Assembly: GCF_026212465.1 (NCBI RefSeq) | Contig: NC_080059.1 | Span: forward strand, 12,904,440-12,968,439 | DNA length: 64,000 bases | Direction of reading: 5' to 3' | Source of the DNA: Amaranthus tricolor | Lineage: Eukaryota; Streptophyta; Magnoliopsida; Caryophyllales; Amaranthaceae | Translations under genes and position numbers: made by a program | The notes under the pieces: model-generated | Told to the model about the DNA's origin: nothing | Seen by the model: the letters and a program-made list of their open reading frames with translations, nothing else | Databases searched by the model: none | Part shown: piece after piece, positions 20,368-32,953 of the stretch | Position numbering within the stretch: position 1 is the first letter of the stretch | Layout of the letters: each line of letters begins with the position of its first letter

Positions 20368-22946
20368 CTGCATTTAACCGTAAAATATAGTAAACCACAA
20401 TTGAAAGTAAACCACAATACCGCCTAGAATGAAGTAAATACTTGTCAAACATAGTAGCATAATCTCAGAATTCACAATAGGTATGCTAAATGTTCAAAAC
20501 ACTTGCATAATCATAGAATTCTTTATAATATCATCAAATGCAAATTTACAGTTATCTAAAGTATTAGTCAAAAGCAAACCTTCCTCAACAAGGCCAGTAT
20601 CAAAGCATTCATGATAAAGAACTTAAAAAATCAGAAGCCAAGCATACAGAATGAGTTGTATACAGCACTACATTAAAATATCAACCTTAAAGCATTGAGT
20701 GAAAACAGAGAATACAATGTACCAATAAATATAAGTGGAAGGAAAAGAGCAACAAAGAAACACCAAAAAGGTCAAACAATGTGCATAGAAGGAGGGCAAG
20801 GTATCAAACCCTTTCCATAAGAGAACATGTAATATCAACAGAGTAGCTTTGGCTCATGTCAGCTGTCAGGTGTCACCTCCAAAAGAAAAAGAAACAACAA
20901 AATCACAACCCCGTATATTAGGATTAAAACTTTGGCATTGTTGTCGTTAAATTTTAAAAACCCAAAAATTTTTTTTTGTTTTTTGTTTTTTTGCCCTCGT
21001 TTTTAGCCTTCTATCCAACAAACGGCTCTAACCAAATTCAGTAGGAGCGAAAGAAAGCTAAAGAAGCAGTAGTAGCATGCTTCCTTTATGTGATAACTGA
21101 ACAGAATTTAAGGCGGATGCTTGGGAAAACAAGGAAGTAAATACTGTACCAATTGTAATGATGCAGTAAACTATACTCAACTCCAGCCACATTTTATGGT
21201 CCTCCCTCAATGTTTTTAGAAATAACCATTGAATATGCATTAAAAAAAAAAGCTCACACAACTAACAGATTATAAATTTATAATGGTTTGGGAGCTGAGC
21301 TCAGTCAAAGAAAGAAAAACAGTACCTAAATTTTAATACTTCTATTTTAGTAAATAAAAATATTGTTTATTACATAATAATATTTACCTAATCTAGAATC
21401 TGATTTTTTTTAATTAGAACTAAATTAGGTAAAGTATTTATATAATTTATTATAGCAATTTTATATAAATAACCTAAAACTTGATATATTTAATTAAATA
21501 AAAAAGTGATGTATTCGATAAATAATTAAAAAATTAGTATTTAATTTTTGCTTTAAAAAGTTACGTATTCAAAATATTTAATCATGATAATATGTACTTG
21601 CATTATTTTTTGAAGTTATATTTTTATATATTTTAGAGAAATAAATTCAATGTCTAATTTGGAATTATATTTACAATTCAACATCACTTTTGTATAATAT
21701 AAATTATAATAACTAATATAGAGAAGTATATCACACCGCCTAGTACTAAACCTAAAAATCTAATATCAAAACTTTTTTTTCTAAAATTTATGGATTAGTC
21801 ATTGAAGACTTTACTTTTTACCTTTGTAACAAAGTTTAAATTTTACTCCTATTAATTAATTTTCTTTTTTCCATGCATTTAGCAGAGACATTCGAGACAT
21901 AAATTGACGAGATGAACTTTATCTGAGCTTATAAGAGAATTGAATTTTAACCCAATTTAAAAAAATAGATTTATAATTATATAAAAACTAATGTGAAAAT
22001 AAAGCTTGATACAAACCAATTCAAAATGCCTAAGCTGAAATCGACACGATGAGCTGAATGAACAACTCAACAACTCAAGCATTTAGGGATTCGCTTTCTT
22101 CCGAAATTTTTTAAATATTTCTTGACACAAAGCACAAAACAATATGATATTCATACCTATAAAATTAGGAATATATAGAAATTACAAATAAAAATATAAA
22201 AATCAATTACATAGATTTATTTATACTATTTTGATGATAAATTTAGAGTGTAATAGAAGTATAATAAAATAAAAAACGTAGATGGGTGTATTCTATTCTT
22301 AGCTTTATTCCTCGATTAACCCATTAAACATAACAATTATAAACCTGCTAATATTACAATTAGAAACCTAAACAAACCATTATCACGGAATAATCAAATC
22401 AAATCTATTTTATTATTATGGTATGTATACATAGAAATAATTACTTGATAACATTTTTAGAAAATCCCAGAAACATCAAAAATTTTTGAATAGTCCAAAA
22501 CGCCATTACCTCGAATATTACAATCCAGCCAATCAAAATCAAGAAGTAGTACTAACTAATACTCCACTAACCACAATTTTTTATCATTAAAAAATAAATA
22601 AATCTCGGGTTAACGAAAATTTCTGGATTAAGTAAATTCGAAAACATAATCTACTTAATTAAGCTTTGTTTAAATTTGCCAACAATCTATTCTTGTCTGA
22701 GTTGGAGTGACATCGAAAACATCCGGATTTAAAAACTCAATACTATCATCAACTAAATATGAACAACAAACATCCGAAAATTTGAAGAAATATAGAACGA
22801 TCCAAATTGAGGAGAAATTTAAAAACAATCCTACATTTGGTAAATCAAGCAAAGAACAATCCAAAAACAAGAGCAAAAGATATTTAATATTGGATTCTCA
22901 AATGGGTAATATTGAATTATTGAATAAGCGAGTAAATGGAACTTAC
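20368..22946 (-). other. 5' UTR intron of FPP (2579 bp)
   Basis: Acceptor AAATGCAG/TCTAAG lies six bases upstream of the ATG; donor CCGG/GTAAGTT is at 22946. The intron is AT-rich. I see no gene in it; short hAT-like words occur near 22.0 kb. Confidence 0.65.
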
Positions 22947-23215
22947 CCGGATAAAAAGAACCAGAGCTGAGATTAGAAAGTGGGTATTTGATGATTTAGT
23001 GAAGTTGTTGTAGAATGATGATGAGATCTGTAAAAAATTTAAAATGAAATTGTGGGTATGTAAATGAAATTTTGGGTGTGAAGATGGAAGTGAAAAAATG
23101 AGGAGGTGGTGATGGAGTGGAGGAAAGAGAGTAAGAGGGGAGGTGGTGGACTGGTGGTGATGAACAGAGGACAGTGGAGAATTGGAAGATGTGAGAGGTG
23201 AGAGAAAGTGAAACA
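22947..23215 (-). other. FPP 5' UTR exon (upstream end approximate)
   Basis: On the minus strand it is a C/T-rich leader (CTCTCACC, TCCACCACC, CTCTTTCCTCCACTCC) ending at a consensus donor GTAAGTT. This is typical of plant transcript leaders. The transcription start is inferred to be near 23.2 kb. Confidence 0.6.
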
Positions 23216-23341
23216 ATACTTCAAAAAAAATTATTTATTTGATGTTTAGATGTCATTTAAAATTAAAAGATTAGAAAGTGAAACAATACTTAAAAAAATT
23301 ATTTATTTGATGTTTAGATGTCATTTAAAATTAAAAGATTT
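23203..23341 (-). promoter_or_regulatory. Tandemly duplicated FPP core promoter
   Basis: Two adjacent copies with a 70-bp period (23203-23272 and 23273-23341), nearly identical apart from the length of an A run. On the minus strand each copy has a TATA-like AAATAAATAA followed about 25-30 bases later by GTTTCACTTTCT, which could serve as an initiator. The nearer copy abuts the C/T-rich leader. Confidence 0.65.
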
Positions 23342-24902
23342 AAAATAGGTATGACGATTTCACATTCATGTGACTTTATGATGGATTTCCTATGATGTAA
23401 ACATAATTTAGTTATAAAATTTAATTTTAAACTGACTTGAAATATTTGATTTAAAATCGGCTAGATGAACGAATAAACATCTTTAGTCAAAATGCTCTAA
23501 AGCACACAATTTTTTTAAAAGAAAATATGGATAAAAGAAATTGGAAATTGAAATTGGAATTTTCAAAGGAGATTTGGTTTTAGGTTGTTACAAGATTTTA
23601 GGTGTTTGATAGGTGTTAAGTCGTCTTAATTAGTGTTTTTAGTTAGTTGAAAAAATGGGTAACAAGTTAAAAGTAAAAAAAAAATTACTTACAATAAAAT
23701 AAAATTACTTAGAATAATTCAATATTTTTATGATTTTTCTATAATAATTTTACCTATTGATTAATTACGAGTAATTCCAACTTTAGAGGTATTTTTCTAA
23801 AGTAAACTTGGGTAACTCGATGATCCGCTATAGTAGGTAATTCACTCAAAAATAAACTGAAAACTTATGTAAAATTAGAGAAAGATTTTTAAAATTTACA
23901 CAAAAAATTTTAAATAATGAAAAATATCAGAATTTTTTTCAACATTACTCTAACATTTTTTTTGATATTTTATTTTAATTTATCTTTTCTTTTTAAAAAA
24001 ATAAAACTTGTTGTAACAAGTCATTAGGTTACCGAGTTTTCTCTGGGAAAATACCCTCCAAAGTTGAGATTATTCGTGATTTATTAATACGTGAGATTAT
24101 TGTAGGAAAATAATGAAAAAATTGGATTATTCTAAGTAATGTTTAATAAAAAAAATTGTCTAAAGTATTTCAATTTGATTTATAAGTCATATTTTTCAAG
24201 GGTTTTTAAAGTAATTTACTCAATAAATTAGTTAGTTTATGCCCATTTGATTAATGAGTTTATACAAGTGACATAATGAAAATGAAAAAGTCTTGTTATT
24301 TTGTTAATAGAGTATAGAATAATATAACATTTAAAAAAGTATTATGTACTTAAGCAGTTAAGCATTTAGTAAATTAGTTGATTTTCATTTTTTATTTACA
24401 AAGTAAGTGAAAGAAAGAGAATTGGGTTGTTCTATTTCACTATATCAATGACAAATTATTGGATTTACTCATATTATGTTTTTTTATCCAAATTGATTTA
24501 GTGTGCTAACTTTAATTGCCTAAATAATTCTAAATAGTGTAAGAAAAGATAGTGAAGTATATTATAGGAGTAATGTTTACTAATATATTTCTATGGTAGA
24601 TTTCTTTATTTAATTTTAGTTATCAAGTCATATAAATAATAATAACTATAAACTATAAAGTAATTAAATGGGTTAATTTATGTGACCAATTTGATAAAAA
24701 TAATAATCAGCGCAAGATTAAAGGAGTTCCAGCATATTTATTATAAACAATTAACATTATTCTAAAAGTTAAAACAAACTCTATTTAACTAATATTGAAA
24801 CAAAAAAAACAAGTGCAAGAACTTTATAGGAAAAATAAATAGAAATAATAGCACCTGCACATTTCAAAATATTAAAAGATACTTCTAAGCTCTACAATTA
24901 AT
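23342..24902. other. AT-rich upstream DNA, no gene seen
   Basis: A fragment related to the 30.1 kb hAT family lies near 23405-23492 (TTTAAAATCGGC, GAACGAATAAACATC). Otherwise nothing is recognised. Confidence 0.5.
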
Positions 24903-25586
24903 GTTGGTTTGGTTGTTGGTTTAAACGATGGTAATAAAAATAATTTGTAGTGTAAGTTTTAATAAAATGTACCATGTTATTTCATAATAATGAAACTTTG
25001 ATAATCATATAAACTTTTTTATTCATAGTTTTCCATCACCTTCTAATACCACATTTATTTCAAATCATTACAACATAATTTGCTTTTAGTGGGATATATT
25101 TAGCGACATTTAATTTAAATGTCGCAACTTTAAATTTCAAATAATATATATAGAGGATTTAGTGACATTTATTAGACTTTTTAGCACTACAATAAAAAAT
25201 CTCACTAAAGCTTTTTGCGACATAGGATCTAGTGACATTTCTCACAAATGCTACTATAGACTATAGTAACAATTATATATGTCACTAAAGACCAAATAAA
25301 GTGTCGCTAAATCGCTTTATAGTAGAACTTAAAATAAAAAAAATAATTATTACATTAAAAATAAAAATCAGTGGCATATTTATAATGCCACTAAATCCAA
25401 TGTCCCAAAAATTAAATTTATTAAAGTGAATGGTAATGCATTGTAATGAATTGTTTGAAAAAAATTAAATGATTGGAGGATAGCAAAGCTGACCAATTAG
25501 ACTTGTTAAGAGATTTTCCTACCAATAATACACTAGTTTTCTATTACCATTTTCACTATTTAATACCTACTCCAAACGCATTGTTA
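24903..25586. mobile_element. Tourist-like MITE interrupted by a CACTA-like MITE
   Basis: It shares the order of blocks with the 19.9 kb and 32.6 kb MITEs: GGTAATAAAAATAA, TTTGTAGTGTAA, TACCACATTT, then GGTAATGCATTGTAATGAAT and ACTATTTAATACC. The middle is split by the element at 25066-25428. Its ends (GGTTTGGTTG, CCAAACGCA) have decayed and no duplication remains. Confidence 0.7.
25066..25428. mobile_element. CACTA-like MITE (363 bp), nested
   Basis: A close relative of 41993-42356. The ends, CATTACAAC and AAAGTG, are decayed CACTA termini. A 3-bp duplication AAT flanks it (25063-25065, 25429-25431). The interior has repeated short motifs such as TAGTGACATTT and GCGACAT. Removing it and one AAT restores the Tourist-like MITE. 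Confidence 0.85.
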
Positions 25587-25632
25587 TATTAGTACTATGT
25601 AAATGCTATTAACAAATCCATCACTATGCATG

Positions 25633-25901
25633 CACTAGTAGAAAAAACCTCATACACTGTGATTGTTTAGACACCATATATTGTGGTTTTGGCTCGAAAC
25701 ATTTGAAATAGTAATGCTATTTCTTTTATTTGTTGTTTTGGTTTAAAACTGGAAGATAAAAAAAGTGTAGTTCCTATTGAACCATAAGATATAATGTTAT
25801 TTTTTTTCTTTTTCCTAATTTGGCCTATCAGTTTTATGCTTCTTTGTAATTATGATCGCAACATACTATGTCATGTGGCAGATAACTTCTTTTCACTAGT
25901 G
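25633..25901. mobile_element. Small CACTA-like MITE (269 bp)
   Basis: Inverted ends CACTAGTAGAAAAAA and TTCTTTTCACTAGTG with a 3-bp duplication ATG (25630-25632, 25902-25904). No coding sequence. Confidence 0.75.
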
Positions 25902-25904
25902 ATG

Positions 25905-27027
25905 TATTAGGTTTTTCAAACAATACAAAGGAAAAAAAAAGACATTAATCATTTAGTTTGATATATTATCATTTCGATGAAAACAAATTCTACTTTGATT
26001 ACGTTTAATAAATCTCACATATTGCTTGTGTTTGATGAAAACATACTTAACCTAAATAATTCATCGTTCTATTTAACACTTTTTCAGTCATTTAAATACA
26101 TATAAATTTCATTAATTTTCTATAAATCTTTATCCTTCATCAAACAAAGTTTAATAGTTAGTAAGACACTAAATTTTATTTAGAGTATATATATTTTCAC
26201 TAAACCAGTTTAATTTTCAATAAAAAAACAGGATTGTAGCTTCCTAACTTAAAATTCTCTAATACTTGATGACAATCAAACTCTACCATATTATCAACTT
26301 AGAAATAATATGAAGGTATTAATTAACATACATTACGGTGTTACCAATGTATGATTCTAATTGAAGACAATAAGTCATTAAATTGTGGACTTTTTATAAA
26401 ATGACAAAATGTGAAGGCTACACTAAGTATACTATTACTTGCATACATTATTCATACTATAGTTGGTAAGATGGTGTTGTACAATAATTATTAAATAAGG
26501 AATAAATAGCATGAAGTAATAGTAATACTACATAGAACTTTAGTTTTTGTATTTTATCTATTTTGTATAGGGATCATAAGTAGATATGTTATTAATTAAA
26601 TTGATTAATCGAAACAGTTTATAATTCGACTCAATTCGAAATAATTTACATATAATTTTATCTATATATTATTTTTAATAATTTATATCTCTAAATAATC
26701 AAAATTATTTACAATTAGAATTGACTATTAAAAATATCTCAGGAAGAATTACCTTGACTCCTTGAGTAGTACTAGACTATTAATATGATAAGAGAGACAT
26801 AAAAGAAAGGGGGATATCATATGATTCATTCCTCTTTAGTTTTCCTATTTTTTAAAGCACGATTTTGAAGAAATTAATAGGAATTCTCTTAAAAATTAAC
26901 CTTATAGGTTAGATACTTATGAGTCACTTAAAAAGATAAAGGAAATCATTAAAGACTACTTAAAAAGATAAAAATGGAATAATGTTAGTAAATAGTCAAT
27001 TAAAAAAAAGAAATGTATTGTAGGATG
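25905..27027. other. AT-rich intergenic DNA, nothing recognised
   Basis: No coding region or element ends seen. Confidence 0.5.
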
Positions 27028-27150
27028 GAGTCATAGGTGTTCATTCGAATTATCAGGTCGATTTCGGATCAAATATTTTGAGTTAGTTTAAAATCGAGTA
27101 TTAAATCGAATATATATTGGATCATCAGATTTAATTTGAAGAGAAAAGTG
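27028..27150 (+). mobile_element. hAT-like end fragment
   Basis: Begins ATAGGTGTTCATTCGAATTA and continues like the left half of the 30.1 kb hAT MITE. The right end is missing. Confidence 0.4.
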
Positions 27151-27179
27151 ATAGCTAAGTATTATGGTGAAGGGACAAG

Positions 27180-27447
27180 ACTACAAGAGTAGGACAGAAG
27201 GGAGTTAGTGGAAGGTGATTAACATAAGAAGAATCCCAGGCGCTTGTGGTTGAAGCAACAACATCAATAATAAGGCCTAAGGCTGAGCTGTATTTAAATA
27301 CTTGTATAATCTACAGCTCATTTTGTATTCTTTTGCCTTCCTCTCACCCTCTTCTCATTTCCTTTATTTATCACCCATACATACTAATTCATCTTACATT
27401 ATTGCAAATTTTTAATTTTATTTTACTTCTGTTTTTGGATCCAACGC
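27180..27447 (+). mobile_element. Possible Copia LTR remnant
   Basis: A TATA-like GTATTTAAATAC at about 27290 is followed by a leader-like C/T-rich stretch and CATTATTGCAAATTTTT. The layout resembles the second half of a short plant LTR. No partner, primer site or duplication was found, so this is weak. Confidence 0.25.
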
Positions 27448-27450
27448 CTT

Positions 27451-28992
27451 AATATCAATTGAATCTATTGATGGGTCAACGATTATTTCATAGAAATTGT
27501 CTAAGTCAATTTTAAATCTAATATTAACCGATATCACTTTAATCAGCTTAGAAAATATTTAAATTATCAAAATATTAATAAAAAGTAATCAAATATTTTT
27601 TTATGTATTGGTACAATATTTTTCTTTATCTCCCTTTATCTAAATAAAATTGTAAGTAACAAGTATTTTTTATTCATTGTCTCAAAATTTTTCTTTTAAA
27701 TGAATCTACATGTTTAACTTATTTTTAAATTTTATCTCTAAATTATTATGTGATCGAAGTGTGCAGTTAATACTTAAAGTGCAAGTTTCATCAAAGGGTC
27801 ATTACACCAACACTATAGTGAAAGTCGTAGTACGAGAAAGTTAAAAGAGTGCGATGAAGTTCGAAGATGATTTGCAGGAGATGGGTAGAAAAAGGATATG
27901 AAGGACCAAACTTACAATATATGGAGAAGAACAATCCACGTAGACGATCATTGAAATTAATATATTAATTTATATTGTTGAGCCTAATATTTTAGAATTA
28001 AAACTCAGATATTATTACAGTGCATTGATAAATTAAAATTTTCTTTTAATCTCATCAATACATAATTATACATTTGGGTTTTTCTTGTTCTTTTACTTTC
28101 ATAAGAAAAAAAATTTTGCAAGATCATTAGAACATACAACATTAAACAAATTGGAAAAAAAAAACTATTACAATTAATTTTTTTAATTTGTCATAAATTT
28201 TTAATAGGATATCATGTATGAGTATATCACGGGATAATGAACGAATTCATGAATATGTTTTTGTATTAAAATGGTTTTCACGTATTATTAGATTGATTGT
28301 CATTTGGGCAACAAAATTGGAATAACTTGATTAGCTATAACAATTGGCACCTACTCCGTTAGGGCCATCATTAGCTAGTATATAACATCATTATAGAGTA
28401 CGAAGTTCTTTGACAATTGACTATTAACCCTTGATTGTTGATTTATTTGTCCAATTGAAAATATTAGTTGTTTTTGTTGGCTCTTGGCTAATTATTAGAA
28501 AAAATTAGACCAACAAGTCAAAAGCCAACAAAAAGCTATCTTGAGTAGTTTTTTTATTTTGACTTAAAACCTATTTCCCGAATATTTTTTTTGACTGTTT
28601 GACCAATAGACAATAAGCGAAAGCCCACCAAAAAGCCAATGTAAAAGCCAATTATCAAACATCTCTATATAAGAGGCTTGTAGTATTCTATAGTTGATTG
28701 CCTAATAAAATATTAAATGTACTTACACCATTCCATTATAGATATTTGCTTTATTTGACTTTTACTCAATAAAGTGTATTATTTTGATAATTTATATGTT
28801 GGACTACGCACATCTAAAAATTATAAAAAATTAATATTATAAAAATATGCGATTAGATGATTAAGATTCCACTTAATTATATTTTGTCTTACATATTAAA
28901 CGCAATATATAAAATAAGATTGAACGATTAATGATACTAATAACCGTAATGTGACAAGTATTTTAAATAGGAGAAATTATGGCACTATTTGA
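27451..28992. other. AT-rich intergenic DNA with a possible MITE
   Basis: Around 28340-28690 the motif AAAAGCCAA / TTGGCTTTT-like occurs in both orientations, suggesting a decayed MITE, but I could not find ends. The rest holds nothing recognisable. Confidence 0.4.
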
Positions 28993-29135
28993 TGGGTGCT
29001 CGTAGGGATGGTCATGGGTCCAGGACCCTGTTGGACCCGCCCCTTTTTTAAGGGTCTGGGTCTTAATTTTTTAGACCCATCGGATCCGGGTCCGGGTCTG
29101 GATCCAAAAAAATTTGACGGGTCCGGGTCCGGGTA
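28993..29135. repeat. GGGTCCGGGT-rich repeat
   Basis: A short run of GGACCC/GGGTCC/GGGTCTGG words in alternating orientation, starting near TAGGGATGGTCATGGG. It is of the kind found at ends of plant hAT-derived repeats; the element limits are unclear. Confidence 0.4.
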
Positions 29136-30060
29136 AACTTTTAAATTTTATTTTTATTTTTTTTTTAATTTTTATTTTTGTTAAAATTTTGATGATATCT
29201 GCACGCTTGTTGTACATGTATAATACTTTGATTTCTCGCCGAGATTAAAGTTTAATTACAGTGTTTATGGTTTAATTCTAATGGTTTTGGAAATTATGGA
29301 GGCGGCGATATTCTAATTTTGGTTTGTTTTTAGGTACTGAAATAATTTGATTGCGCATTGAGTTAAAGTTTCAATTATGATGTTTATTGTTTAATTCTAA
29401 TGGTTTTGGAAGTTTACGGAGTGTGATACTAATTATGGACTTGTTTCTGGGTACTGAAATGAATTGTTAAATTAGTGTATCGATTGATAACTTTCTGTGA
29501 CAAGTGTTTGTAATACGATAATAAGTTGCTTACAGGTTTATTTATTTCAATTTTCTCTAATTTATATTTACAATATGTAATTGAATTTGGAATTTACAAA
29601 TAATTCAATAAATAAAATTCAAGCAAGTATTGTAATACAATTTGATCTTGAAAACTAATATAATAAAAAAGATAATGAAATGAAAATCACATAGTCATTT
29701 TAATTAATAATTTCACATTACTAACAAATACTTTGAATAATAACTTATGTACATGCGACTATCCAAGGTGTTTGACTCTTGTATACAACTCATATACTAC
29801 AATTTTGCAAGTTAATAACCACTGTCATAGACAACGACGTATAATCGTATTCGTCGTCTATTGTTTATTAACAACTCACTTGTCAATTTTCCGCTTGGAC
29901 GTATATATTCTCACGTTGCATCATAATTATACAATCTACGATGTATTCAACTTTTAGCGCAACCAACCATAGAGCTTTCCTAGTGTTTTTTCTTCTCGAG
30001 TCAATCCTTGCTCACATATCTTATATTCAGAGGTGAAGGTGCGGGGCCGTGGGTGGGTGA
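29136..30060. other. AT-rich intergenic DNA
   Basis: A diverged direct repeat of roughly 115 bp (about 29225-29335 and 29345-29460) shares TTTAATTCTAATGGTTTTGGAA and GGTACTGAAAT-like blocks. No gene is supported. Confidence 0.45.
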
Positions 30061-30068
30061 CCTAGCTC

Positions 30069-30253
30069 TATTGGTGTTCATTCAAAAAAGCGGGTTGATA
30101 TTAGGTCATGTGTTTTTGGTCGGTTCAAAATCGAGTCTTATGTCCACATTGATTTTTATATTATTTTAAATTCATTTTGAAACTGAGTCAAGTCGAGTTT
30201 GGTTACAATGTCTGGTATAAATTGGATCGTCGTGTTTATTTTGAACACCTCTA
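30069..30253 (+). mobile_element. hAT-like MITE (185 bp) with 8-bp duplication
   Basis: The ends TATTGGTGTTCATTC and TTTTGAACACCTCTA are inverted. The 8-bp duplication CCTAGCTC is perfect (30061-30068, 30254-30261), diagnostic of hAT insertion. The interior is non-coding with GGTCGGTTC-type words. Confidence 0.88.
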
Positions 30254-30261
30254 CCTAGCTC

Positions 30262-31110
30262 CTTGACACAATTTGTGATTCTATGTAATTTTAAGTTGAC
30301 TCCTTTTAGGCTCTTACTAGTACTTAATATTCTACTCTCCATTCCTTAGTGATTTTTTCATTTGTTATTTTAAGATGTTTTATTTGTCTTTTTCATAAAA
30401 AATCTTTCTATTTATATTTTAAATTTTAATATGGTTGTTACTAGTACGTAATATTCTCAGTAACTTTGTTTAAATATTTTTTTAATAGTTATGATCTTTA
30501 TTTTTTTCACTAATTTTATTTTTATATTTTTTAATGATTATAGTCTTCACTTTTTCTCCATTAATTTTTTTATTCAATAAAATAATATATTTACATTTTA
30601 AAAGATTCATTTTTTCGTAATTTTTATGTACATTTCTTATGAGGACATTAATAAGAAATGCAGAGAATATTTACCATTAAGAAGGTTTATAAGTGTAAAA
30701 TCAGTTGTGATTGGAATCTTATGACCTGTATAACTTTTTTTTTTAACCCAGACTTTTTTTCTATCTATTGCCACTTGCCCTAACCTCCCCTTATCTTGAA
30801 CATTCAAGTTTCTATTCCTTTTCATCAACACAAGCTTCAGCTTTTGATACACCAATACCATAGTAAAATGAGCCATATGTATCCTTTTTCACACTTCTTT
30901 TCTATTAGTCCCTAATTCATAATTTTCCATCTCCTTTTCTCTACATTATTTGTGTAAAAAATATTGTGTTGGAATGAAAAAGTATTTCACCAATACAAAT
31001 TCTTGTGTGAGACAATCTCGTCATGAGGCGCTTTTTATATTATTAGTGCAAGTGTCAAAACTTTTAATAATGATGATGAATTTGATCAGTTAATCGAATA
31101 GGCCTTAGCT
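30262..31110. other. AT-rich intergenic DNA, nothing recognised
   Basis: No coding region or element ends seen. Confidence 0.5.
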
Positions 31111-31114
31111 TGTA

Positions 31115-31370
31115 CAACTACAAATAAATAACAAAATGGCGACGACACTTAGGATCGCCATTTAATTGCTAAATTGGCAAAAAGTGGTCCGAGCAACGGC
31201 CCCAATGGTGGACGCCATTTTAGTGGACGCTAAATGAAAATTGAAAGCCTGAACGTCGCCAAAATCAAGAAAATAGGAGCGACGACCTGGCTACGGTCCA
31301 GGTGTCGTCACCATGTGCGTTTTTTGAGGGCTACGGCTTGGCTACGACCCTGGGGTCGTCGCCCAGATTT
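31115..31370. other. GC- and CpG-rich patch with short hairpins
   Basis: A 250-bp island of GC-rich sequence in AT-rich DNA, dense in CGACGACC, GGTCGTCGCC, GGCGACG and GTGGACGCC. Two hairpins are visible: GACGACCTGG...CCAGGTGTCGTC at 31281-31309 and ACGACCC...GGGTCGT near 31344-31359. A 63-codon frame here has no known domain. It is probably part of an unidentified transposon. Confidence 0.5.
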
Positions 31371-31499
31371 AAAAAAAAAAATTCTTTATAATGATACCCA
31401 GCCAACCAATCCCATATTCGAATAATTGTTGTTGCTAGGGCTTGAACCCTTGACCTCTAGCATCAAGGTGCAACACCCCAAACACTAGGACACTCATAA

Positions 31500-31715
31500 C
31501 TTAATGATTTTCGGTTAACAGTTATGTACCGGTTAGAAAAATCGGTTATAGCTCGGGTTCAGTTTTCCCATTTTCGGTTGTCAACCAGTTCGGGTATAAC
31601 TCGGGTCGAATAATATCGGTTCGAAAAACCTAAAAAAGAAACACATTTTCGGATCGATATACTTCCGATTTCGGATCAAATTTTCAAGTCGGATCACTTT
31701 TGAACAGCTCCGAAT
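31500..31715 (+). mobile_element. hAT-like right-end fragment
   Basis: It matches the last 215 or so bases of the 33921-34887 element in the same orientation: TTCGGTTAACAGTTAT, CCATTTTCGG, TAAAAAAGAAACA, TTGAACAGCTC. The left part is missing. Confidence 0.65.
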
Positions 31716-32644
31716 TATTGAAGGATGGAACATAAAAATAAGAAATGATGCTAACATTGTCACGGTGTTTATATCTTCTTCAATGGGACAAATGATCTAT
31801 CTATTCACATCCAATATATATATTTGTCAATCACTTTAGTTAGGGACCAAAGATAGTGATTTCACATTATAAAATATATACATCTATTAATCAAACTTAA
31901 TGATAAAATAGTCTTTTTTTAATTGAATTTAGGTGAAGTCTAATACTTTTTTTTTACTCCCTTTCTTCTATTTTATTTTTTACCTAATTTAAAATCATTT
32001 TTACCTAATTTTACTTTGCATTCTTTTCATTTTTTTGGTAATATCTTCATCAACCACTTTTAATCTCACACACAAATTCATTCACTTTTTTAATCCCACC
32101 CACTCATTTCTTGGCTCCGTTTGATAAATTCAAAAATTGCTAACTTGGTTCCAAAGAAATCCACAAATACAAATTGGATGAAAATCATATAAAAGAGTAA
32201 AACTAACTTTTAAAATATATTTTTATAGGAGAATTGAAGATTTGTATGGATGAAATAAAAAGTAAGTTAAAATTTTAAATGCGAATTTAAAAAAAATGCA
32301 GATATATTGATAAAAAAAAAAAGGCAAATACAATAAACCCACAAAAAAAAATTGAGATAATGTTTTCGAACATTTGAATAATATTTACACATCTTTAAAA
32401 GAGATTTATTATCATAATCATGCCAATTTGGGAATTGGAGAAGGAAAAGTCCCACAAAAATATTCTTTTATTTCCTTGTCCCATCAAATTTGTTCTGTAG
32501 GCTTTTGGTGCAAAAATCAGAAAGTGAAAAAAAAAGACTACATTAGTGATTTTTTTAATTTTCAACTAATTTATAATCTTTTTTCATCACTTATCAACCA
32601 AACTACCTTAAAATTTTGTTACAACTCCCACTCCAAACCCCAAA
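31716..32644. other. AT-rich intergenic DNA, nothing recognised
   Basis: No coding region or element ends seen. Confidence 0.5.
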
Positions 32645-32953
32645 CGGCCCGTTTGATTATACTAAATGGTGGTAATGAAAATGATTTATAGTGTAACATT
32701 TTATCAAAAATTTCATGTTATTTTCATAGTAATAAACTTTAATTATAAAAAAGTTTTTTTGTTTACAAATTTCCATTACCACCTAAAACCACATTTCCCA
32801 TTAGTAATGGATTGGAATAAAATTTATAAAGAAAATGAGATGATTGAGTTGGAGAAGCATGGTCATCAAGGCACCAAAGAGATTTTTCAACCACAATTAC
32901 ACTAATTTTTTTTTCTCATTACCACTGTTTATTACCAACTACCAAATGGGCCG
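32645..32953. mobile_element. Tourist-like MITE (309 bp)
   Basis: Ends CGGCCCGTTTG and CCAAATGGGCCG with the same interior order as the 19.9 kb copy. The flanking trinucleotides are AAA and TAA, so one side of the duplication appears mutated. Confidence 0.75.

Noticed and set aside
31437..31500. Possible tRNA or SINE (GGCTTGAACCC looks like a pol III B box); similar motifs at 33829 and 38950
   Set aside because: No A box, cloverleaf or poly tail can be placed, and the motifs occur inside transposon-like repeats.
32374..32905. Two overlapping forward frames of 105 and 79 codons
   Set aside because: They run through a Tourist-like MITE and show no protein-like composition or domain.
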